Assembly (NCBI GenBank): GCA_031291335.1
Contig: JARLJF010000210.1
Coordinates: 1 to 64,000 of the forward strand
Length of the DNA: 64,000 nt
DNA from: Pandoraea sp.
GTDB taxonomy: Bacteria; Pseudomonadota; Gammaproteobacteria; Burkholderiales; Burkholderiaceae
Direction: 5' to 3'
The position numbers and the translations under genes are program-made. Under the pieces are notes generated by a model that saw only the letters and a program-made list of their open reading frames with translations, had not been told where the DNA came from and did not search any database. Shown in pieces: positions 52,872 through 61,400 of the stretch (positions are counted from its first letter, which is position 1; every line of letters begins with the position of its first letter).

Positions 52872-53594
52872 ATGATTGCTACTGCTCGCTCTCCACGTTT
52901 GCGCTTCGCAGCTGCGAGCGTTATGGCGGGCTGGCTGCTGTGTTGCATGCCAGGCATCGCGGTGGAACGTGCCGCTGCGGCGCCGCCGCAGACGCAGTCG
53001 TTTGATCTCCCGGAGCTGCCCTTGAAGGACGCGCTCGCCCGCTTCGATGCGCTGACCCGCATGTCTGTCTTCTACCCGTCCGCGTTGGTAGAAGGGCGCC
53101 GCTCGCACGCCGTCGCAGGGATCTACTCACCGCGTGAAGCCCTCGATGAGCTGCTCGAAGGCACCGGCGTGATGGCCGAGGCGACGGCGCAAAGCGCGTT
53201 CGTCCTCGCCCCGCTGGGCAGTGCTGCGACACGGGACGAGGTGCCCCTGGGTTCGGCGCGGGCGGTCAACGATTACCACGCGCGGTTGCAGGGCAGGGTG
53301 TTGCAGGCGCTGTGCGCGGCGCCATCGCTCTCGCCCGGGGAGTATCGGTTGGCGATGACCGTGCAGGTTGGCACAAACGCACGCGTGGCTCAGGTTCGTC
53401 TGCTCGATACCACGGGCGACGATCGTCGTGACGTTGCCATCGTGCGCCGTCTGCAGGGGCTCGACGTCGGTAGCGCGCCTGCCGACACCTCGCGGCCGTT
53501 CGTCCTGCTGCTGGTGAGCGCCGACTGTCAGGCGAACCCGGCCGCCTGTGCGCACTCGCCGTGTCCGGCGATATCGCCGATAACGGAGCGATAG
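52872..53594 (+). CDS. STN-domain signalling protein without a beta-barrel (VreA-like)
   Basis: A 240-residue exported protein. Signal peptide about 1-37 (LRFAAASVMAGWLLCCMPGI), then an STN domain (about 42-115: SFDLPELPLKDALARFDALT, then SVFYPSALVEGRRSHAVAG and YSPREALDELLEGTGVM), the signalling domain usually found at the N-terminus of TonB-dependent receptors. There is no barrel. The C-terminal half (about 140-220, YRLAMTVQVGTNARVAQVRL) resembles a TonB C-terminal fold. The gene directly precedes an ECF sigma factor and FecR pair, so it probably senses or relays a surface signal. The start at 52872 has a weak RBS; other starts are possible. Confidence 0.82.
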   Translation: MIATARSPRLRFAAASVMAGWLLCCMPGIAVERAAAAPPQTQSFDLPELPLKDALARFDALTRMSVFYPSALVEGRRSHAVAGIYSPREALDELLEGTGVMAEATAQSAFVLAPLGSAATRDEVPLGSARAVNDYHARLQGRVLQALCAAPSLSPGEYRLAMTVQVGTNARVAQVRLLDTTGDDRRDVAIVRRLQGLDVGSAPADTSRPFVLLLVSADCQANPAACAHSPCPAISPITER

Positions 53595-54110
53595 ATGGTC
53601 GATACGGCCCGAGCTTTCCTGCGCGACTTGCTGACGCAGCGCTATGAGGATCTCAAGCGCAAGCTGACCTGGCGTCTCGGATCGGCCGAACTCGCGAGCG
53701 ATGCATTGCACGACACGTGGGTGCATCTCGATGACCGTGCCGACCGTCAGAACGACGTGAAGAGTCCGGGCGCGTATCTGATGCGCATCGCCATGAACAT
53801 GGCGTTCGATCGCGTGCAGCGTGAGCGCCGGTATATGAGCGACGACGAGATCGATGCGCTCATGACGGAATTCGTAGACCCGGCACCCGGCCCCGCGCAG
53901 ACGGCCGAAGCGCGCGACGAAATCGCGTTGCTGGAGCGACTGCTCGCGACCATGCCGCCGCGTCGCCGCGCGATCTTCATCGCCGTGCGAGTGCACGAGA
54001 TGTCCAACGAGGACGTGGCGCGCCGCTTTGGTGTGTCGCCGCGTCTGGTCGGCCTTGAACTCAAGCGCGCCCACGAGTACTGCGTGGCCCACATGCCGAG
54101 GTCCGAATGA
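53595..54110 (+). CDS. ECF sigma factor (FecI/VreI-like)
   Basis: A 171-residue extracytoplasmic-function sigma factor. Region 2 covers about residues 5-80 (SAELASDALHDTWVHLDDRA, then SPGAYLMRIAMNMAFDRVQR) and region 4 about 115-165 (LLATMPPRRRAIFIAVRVHE, then NEDVARRFGVSPRLVGLELK). The ATG follows the STN stop directly and GGAG lies upstream. With the FecR-like protein it forms a cell-surface signalling pair, probably driving the TpsA gene. Confidence 0.93.
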   Translation: MVDTARAFLRDLLTQRYEDLKRKLTWRLGSAELASDALHDTWVHLDDRADRQNDVKSPGAYLMRIAMNMAFDRVQRERRYMSDDEIDALMTEFVDPAPGPAQTAEARDEIALLERLLATMPPRRRAIFIAVRVHEMSNEDVARRFGVSPRLVGLELKRAHEYCVAHMPRSE

Positions 54111-54186
54111 AGGAAGGATTGCCGATGGCGTGCGGGAAAACCGTCTCATGGAGTGAGACCTTCCGTCTCGTGCGAGAGGTGACGCC

Positions 54187-55212
54187 ATGAGTTCTCGACC
54201 CGAAGCTACGTTGCCGCCGAAGCGGCGTCTCGACGCGCTTGAGCGTCAGGCCATGACCTGGGTGCGGCGCATGGCGTCTGGCGAGATGACGCATGCCGAC
54301 GGCGATGCGCTGCGCGAGTGGGCGCGGCGCGATCCTGGCCATGCGCAGGCCCTGGCGAATGCGCGTCGTCAATGGCAGCAAATGACGCAAGCGGCGCATC
54401 AGAGCGCGACGGCGGGCGTGGCTTGTGCCGCGTCGGCAAGACCGGCAAGATCGGCGGCACCGGAACGAAAGGCCACACGTGGTTTCGATCCGCGCCGTCG
54501 TTGGTGGCTGGCCGGTACCGCCGGGGCCTTCGCGACCGTTGCCGGCGTCGCCGTCATCGGTGCGCCGCTGGGCTTGTGGCCGGGCACCGCCGCCTTGCGC
54601 GCGGATTACCGCACCGGCACCGGCGAGCAGCGCACGGTCGCGCTGGCCGGCAACGTGTCGGTCGAGATGAATACGCGCACGAGTCTGGCGTTGCAAGCGG
54701 GGAGTACACCCGGCATCGATCTGCTGGGCGGCGAAGCGGCGGTCGATACCACGCGTGCGGCAGCGCCCTTCGAAATCGTCGCCGGGGCCGGGCGCACGAT
54801 TGCACACCGCGCCCGTGTGGAAGTGCGCAACGTCGCGCAGAAGGTGTGCGTCACCTGTATCGACGGCGTGGCCGACGTCGTGCATGTGGCGGGACGCGTG
54901 CAATTGCGTGCGCGTCAGCAACTGGTCTACGACGAGCGAAGCTTGCAGTCGCTCGTAAACGTGGGCGACAACGACATGCCGGCGTGGCGCGAGGGCTATC
55001 TGCGCTTTGCCGAAGTTCCGCTTGGTGAGGTGATCGACGAGATCAATCGCTATCGTCCGGGCAAGGTCGTGTTGATGAACGACAGGCTCGCGGCGCGCCC
55101 GGTGACGGGGCGCTTTGCGATTCACTCGCTCGATGTGGCGCTTGGTCAAATCGAGCACTCGCTGCAACTTTCCGCACACACCTTGCCCGGCGGCATCGTT
55201 TTGCTCGGCTGA
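54187..55212 (+). CDS. FecR-type anti-sigma factor
   Basis: A 341-residue inner-membrane regulator. The cytoplasmic sigma-binding part (DUF4880, about residues 12-60) is LERQAMTWVRRMASGEMTHA, then LREWARRDPGHAQALANAR. One span lies at about 103-125 (WWLAGTAGAFATVAGVAVIG). The periplasmic FecR domain covers about 135-240 and the C-terminus (about 270-335) has an STN-like fold, FAEVPLGEVIDEINRYRPGK. It should bind the periplasmic STN protein and control the sigma factor. A gap of 76 bases separates it from the sigma factor gene. Confidence 0.92.
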   Translation: MSSRPEATLPPKRRLDALERQAMTWVRRMASGEMTHADGDALREWARRDPGHAQALANARRQWQQMTQAAHQSATAGVACAASARPARSAAPERKATRGFDPRRRWWLAGTAGAFATVAGVAVIGAPLGLWPGTAALRADYRTGTGEQRTVALAGNVSVEMNTRTSLALQAGSTPGIDLLGGEAAVDTTRAAAPFEIVAGAGRTIAHRARVEVRNVAQKVCVTCIDGVADVVHVAGRVQLRARQQLVYDERSLQSLVNVGDNDMPAWREGYLRFAEVPLGEVIDEINRYRPGKVVLMNDRLAARPVTGRFAIHSLDVALGQIEHSLQLSAHTLPGGIVLLG

Positions 55213-55227
55213 GCGTAGGCGTTGTGC

Positions 55228-55254
55228 TTCGTGACGATCCGTTCGTGTCACGAA
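55228..55254 (+). promoter_or_regulatory. Hairpin between the FecR and TpsA genes
   Basis: TTCGTGAC (55228-55235) and GTCACGAA (55247-55254) form a perfect 8-base stem with an 11-base loop, 15 bases after the FecR stop. There is no T-run. It could be a weak terminator, or an operator ahead of the TpsA promoter in the 201-base gap (55213-55413). Confidence 0.4.
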
Positions 55255-55413
55255 AGATTCAAATAAATCCTTGCCGATTGGCTCGCGCCGAACGGTCTTA
55301 GTCCCGAGAGCGTCAAGCGTTCGCATCGCTTGAACGAAAACCTGCCAGGGCCGTCGCTGGCGTTGTCGCGAGACAACGTCCCACGGCCGCACGAGACGCC
55401 AGACGGGATTGAG

Positions 55414-58400
55414 ATGACCATGCACAAGCGCGTAGTTTCCCCTTCAACTCACACGCGTGCCAGCGCACGTCTGCTGCGCATCCGGCCGCTGGCGCAAGCC
55501 GTGGCCGTATTCGCTGCGAGCAGCGCCATGATCGGTGCGGCGCAAGCGCAGCAGGCCTTCAGTAACGCGTGGTTTGCCGCACGCGGCGCCGCGCAATCCA
55601 CCGCGGCTCAAACGGGCCGTCTGCCGAACGGCATGCCGGTGTCGACGTTGCAGAATCCGAGCGAGCAGCAGCAACGCGCCAATCAGGCGCTGCAGAACTC
55701 GATCGCCAATCTCGCGACGGCTGCGCAAGGCATCGCGGCGATGCAAGCCGCACAGACTGCGGCACGTCAGGCGGCTGCGGCGACACCCGAGACGATTCCC
55801 GATGGTCTGGCCGAAGGTGGTCTGAAGGTCGATACCAATAGCCTCACGGCCGGCTGGATCAATGCGAACAAGAAAATCGCACAGGATCGCGACGCCGCCG
55901 GCAACACCAGGGTGGCCATCGAGCAGACCGGCGAGAAGGCGATTCTGAACTGGGAGACGTTCAACGTAGGTCGCCGCACGACCGTGGAGTTCGTGCAGCA
56001 ACCGGGCTGGGCCGTGCTCAACCGCGTGAACGATCCGCAAGCACGTCCGAGTCAGATTCAGGGACAGATCAAGGCCGACGGCACGGTGATGATCGTCAAC
56101 CGTAACGGCATTCAGTTCACGGGCACGGCGCAGGTCGATACGCGCAATCTCGTGGCCGCCGCCGTTGGCATGACGAACGATCAGTTCAATCGCGGCATCT
56201 ACGGCGCCGCCGTGTCCGGCGCGACGGTGCCGACGTTCGCCAACGACCTTCAGGTGAGCGGCTCGAGCGTGTCGCACACGGGCGCGACGGCGAACGTGAC
56301 GGTGGACGCGGGCGCACGGATCAATACACGACGCCCGCAATCGGTGACCGAAGGCGGTGGCTACGTGCTGCTGCTTGGGCGCGAAGCTCACAATCGCGGC
56401 ACCATCGTTACGCCCTCGGGGCAGACGGTCATCGCAGGCGGCGATGCGTTCGTCATTCGGCGTGGCGTCGGCACCGACGGCAATCTGAATTCCAGTACGC
56501 GTGGCAACGAAGTCGAGCCGAAGCTGCTGCCGGGGTCGACGGCCGGGCGCGTGAGCAACAGCGGTCTGATTCAGGCGGAGCTTGGCGACATCACGCTCGC
56601 GGCCCGCCAGATCGAGCAAAGCGGCGTGCTGGTCTCTACCACATCGGTCAATGCGCGCGGCACGATTCACCTGACGGCGAGTGGCGACAGCAACGCCCTG
56701 GTGCGCGTTGCGCCTGGCGCGCTCAACGCCATCGTGCTCGACACGTCGGGCGATGCGGCACTCGATGCACAACGCACGACGTTGTTGGCCGATGCTGCGA
56801 AGGCGGCGGAATCCGGGTTGTACAACCGCCGGGATCAGTCGCTCGTGCAAATCACGTCGTCTGGCGACGTATTGTTCGACAGCGACTCGCTCACCCTCGC
56901 CACGGGCGGGCAGATCAACGTGCTGGCGACACGTCGCGCGATGGCGATGGAGCGCGCGAAGCTCGACGTCTCCGGTGCCGTGGGCGTGCAGGTGGCGATG
57001 TCGGCAAACAATCTCGAAGTCAATGTGCAGGGCAACGAGCAACGCGATGCGCCGAGCAATCGGGACACGCATTTGCTCAACAACCTGACTGTCTACATCG
57101 ATCGACGCTATCTGGTGCGCGTGGCTGCCGGAACGCAGGGGTACACCACCGATCGCTGGTACACGCCGGGTGGCCTGTTGGAAGTTGGCGGGTATCTGAA
57201 CACGGCGTCGCACAGCATCGGCGAGTGGGCCGCGCAGGGCGGTACGGTGCAACTGGGCGGTGCGGAAGTGGTCACGCGTCCCGGCTCGCTCATCAATCTG
57301 GCGGGCGGCACGCTCGATGTGCAGACCGGTATGATCCGGCAAAGCTGGCTGCGCGGCGCCGACGGGCAGTTGTATCGCGTCGATAACGCCCCGGGCGATT
57401 TGCGGTACCTCGGGACGTATCGAGGATTCGAGGCCGAACACGCCCGCTGGGGAAAGAGCACGACCGAGACGTTCGCCACGCTGTTCATCGCACCGGGGCA
57501 GCGTCTGGAGAATGGATACACCGTGGGGCGCGACGCCGGGCGGTTGATTATCTCGGCACCCTCTGCAGTGCTCGAAGGCGATGTCGATACCACCGCTTAC
57601 CAAGGCCCGCGCCAGACACAGGCTGCCGACCGGGGGCTTTACGACGGGTATCTGCAATCGCCGCTTGCGGCGCCGCGTGCGGGCCAGTTGATCGTCGGCA
57701 AGCTCACCCCTTATTACGACGGCACCACGCTCACATTGCGCGATAGCCCGTCGGCCATCGTGCGCACGATCAATGTCGGCGACGTTCAGGCGCTGGCGGC
57801 GGACATTGCGCAGGGGAGTGCGCTCGACACCCAGCGCGCTGGAAAGATATCGCTCGACGCAGGCTGGCTCAACCGTCAGCAGTTTGGCGGCGTGAAGCTG
57901 CTGGCGACAGATGCGCTGACGCTCTCGCGCGATATTCGTGTGGCGGACGGCGGCGACGTTGGTTTGCATGCGACGCGAGTCGACATCGACGCGAACGTGA
58001 CGGCGCGCGGTGGCTCGATTGCGGCGGGCAACATCGTGCAGCGCGTGCTCGAGGCGACGAATGGCGCGTGGGGCGATGTCCCCATCACGGATCCCGCGCT
58101 GATCGCCGGCGGCCAGCACGTCAAGGTGGCGCGTGAGGTGACGCTCGACACGCGTGGCCTGTGGAGCCGTGCAGACGATGATGAGGCGGGCATCCACGGT
58201 ATGCCGTACCTCAATGGCGGCAATGTCATCGTCTCGACGACCGGCGACGTGCGAGTGGCGCAGGGCAGCACCATCGATGTCTCGTCGGGGGCCGTGCGGC
58301 TCGCGGGCGGCGCGGTTCGCGGCGGCAAGGGCGGCAATGTGTCGCTGCTGGCTAGCCAGTACGACACGACTGGCAAGAGCGCTGGCGAACTGCATGTCGA

Positions 58401-61400
58401 CGGCGAACTGCGCGCTTATGGCGTGAGCGGTGGCGGCACGCTGAAGCTGGACACCGGCAATGGCGTGGTGATCGGCGCGCCGACATCGCCTGGCTCGTTG
58501 GCCGATACATCGCTAGATGTGTCGCTTTTCTCGACTGGCTTCTCCCGCTATGACGTGACGGGGCAACTGGGGTTGACGGTAGCGGATGGCGCGCACCTCG
58601 ACGTCGTCATGCCCGTGCTGAACGTCGACGGGCAAGCCGCGCGCGACACGCTCAGCGGCAGCGATCCGTCGGGCGTACTGTCCGTCCTCCTTGCACCCGT
58701 CTGGCAAAGCGATGCCGCCAGGGGCACGATCACGCAGCGCAGCGGGGCCGATCTGGCGTTGTCCGCCGGCTCGCAACTCAAGCGTGGGCAACTGAGCGTG
58801 GGCGACGGGGCACAGATCGAAGTCGATCCGGGACGCAACATCACGCTCACGAGCAACGGGCAGATGACGGTGCTTGGCACGTTGCGCGCTGCATCGGGCA
58901 CGGTCAGCCTGTTGCCCGGCCTGTTCGGTACCGGCGATGCGCAGGGCCGACCCGAGGGCACGTTTACACCGACATCGATCTGGCTGGGCGGCAATGCCGT
59001 CATCGATGTCGCCGCGCGCCCGATGTTGGCAAAGGACGCCTCCGGCGCAATCTCGGGCAATGTGGCCGCAGGCGGCACCATCCAGATCGGCGCGAAGTAT
59101 GTCGCGGGCGCTACTCAGGTCGAGGCAGCCGACGCGTTCGTTATCGTGCGCCCCGGCGCACGGCTCGATGCATCGGGCACAGCCGCCGACGTCGATGTGC
59201 CGGGGCAGGGGCGCACGCACGTGGCAAGCAACGGCGGGGTCATCTCATTGGCGTCGGCACGCGGTCTCTATCTCGACGGCGATATGAAGGCGGCGTCGGG
59301 CGGCGCAGGCGCTGCGGGCGGTACGCTGAACGTGGTGCTCGAGACGCTGGCTTACGGCATGGTGGATCGGACCACGCTGCGCGGCAGCAATGTGGACGAT
59401 TCCGTGCGCGTGGCACACGAGATGATCGTCGCCCAGACGCAGGGCGGCAGCGCTCTCTCGGATACGCTGCGTCCGGGCGCGCTCGGCGGCGGACTGGCGT
59501 TGGGCAACGCACGCATCGGCGTCGATCGCGTGACGGCCGGTGGCTTCGACAATCTCTCTTTGCTCGCCAACGGGATGATGGATTTCGACGGCAACGTCAA
59601 TCTGTCGCTCGGTCAGAGCTTGCGCCTCACCGCAAGTTCGTTTGGCCTGGCGGCGAACGCTGCACCGGGCGCGCAGGTCAGGTTTGCCGCGCCCTACGTG
59701 CAGCTTGCCGGCACGACACGCCAGCAATCCGATAACTTCCTCATGCCCAACCCGGTGAGTGGTTCGAGGAACAACGGACAGGGTGCTGGGGCGCTGGGGG
59801 TGCCGCTGCTCGACGATCAGGCGAAATTCGAAATCGACGGCTCGCTCATCGACGTATCTGGCCGGATGCAATTCGGCACCGCAGGGACCATCGAGACCAA
59901 CGCCGGAACTCCCGTCAGTGTCTTGCGTAATGCGTTCGGCAATGTCGCCCTGCGCAGTACCGGTGACCTGCGTCTGCTCGACAAGACCGAAGTCTATTCG
60001 CCAGGCGACATGACGTTGGCCGCCGTGCAGATTTATCCGACACAGAATGCGAGCGCAATGATCGTCGTGGGGCAGCGCAGCTATCCGAGCGATTGCTGTG
60101 TGCGCCTGAACCAGTTGGACCCGACGCATGTCCTGACCATCGAGCGCGTGGGCGATACGCTGGCGGTGCAGCCGTATTCGCTGTTCGGCAGTCTCACCCT
60201 CAAGGCCGGGCAGATCCGTCAGGGCGGCGTGCTGCGCGCTCCGATGGGGACCATCACGTTCGGGTCCCCGATGGAGACGGAAGCCAACGGGATCCTGACC
60301 TTGTTGCCGGGTAGCGTGACGTCTGTGAGCGCGAATGGACTCGTGATGCCTTATGGCGGCTCGCTCGACGGACTGAGTTATCTCAATGCTGCCGTCGACG
60401 CGCGATACTCGCTCGCCGGCGGAGGACCGTCGGTCGTGGTGTATAGCCATGCGTTGGCTGTGGATCCGGGGGCCGTCATCGACCTCTCGGGTGGCGGCGA
60501 AATCCGGGGTGCCGCATTCCTCACCGGCCGTGGCGGCTCCACGGATGCCCGTCTCGCGCCGCTGATGCAAGTGGTGCAGACCGGCACAAAGGGAAGTTTT
60601 CGTCTGCCCTCCCTCTCGTCCAATCCGGTCTACGCCATCGTGCTCGGGGTACAGCCAGCCTATGCGCCGGTGGTGAGCGAGAACGGCGCGGGCGCCCCCC
60701 TCATGGGGCAGCAGATCACCATCGGCGCCGGGGTGCCGGGATTGCCCGCCGGCACCTATACGCTGCTGCCGTCGACGTTCGCGTTGCTGCCCGGCGCGTA
60801 TCGCGTGGAGTTGCAGACGCAGTCCCCCGCGCAGGCGGGCCTCGTACCGGTCGCAATGCGCAATGGGTCGCTCACACTTCCGGCGCAATTGAGCGTGAGC
60901 AACACGAGCCTTCGTAACGCCACGCCGACGCAGGCCGTTCTGACTTCGGCGGATGTCCTGCGCACCTACTCGCAGTACAACGAGATGAGCTACGCAGACT
61001 TCGCCCGTGCCACGAGCGAACGTGTCGGAGCACCTCGTGCGCTGATCGAGGCGGACGCCAAGCGTCTCGATCTCTATTTCCTGTCGGATGTCTACCGGGG
61101 CAAAGTCGCCGATACATCAGCGTTGCGCTTTCAGGGCTCGGCGAACGTCGCCCCGGCCAAGGGCGGTTACGGCGCCAGCCTGCTGGTCACCGCACCGTCC
61201 ACCGGTAACTTTGAGATCCTCGGTGCAGGCGCGACACCCCGGCAAGGCGACAAGTCGCTTATTTCGCTCAGAGCGGACGATCTGAACGCGATCGGCGCGG
61301 CGCGCATGGGGATTGGCGGACTGCCCGTGGTCTCCGCCGATGCCACCGGGTCGATCCTCAGCGCCACGACAGCCGGGTTCACAGGCAACGCCTACAACGT

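Noticed and set aside
55444-58395. 983-codon open frame on the minus strand inside the TpsA gene
   Set aside because: It is antisense to a well-supported TPS exoprotein, its product is a composition-driven Arg/His/Ala-rich sequence without domains, and such frames are common in GC-rich DNA.
59245-60888. 547-codon minus-strand open frame inside the TpsA gene
   Set aside because: Same reasoning as the other antisense frame; no domain, no RBS logic and the plus-strand beta-helix repeats are uninterrupted.
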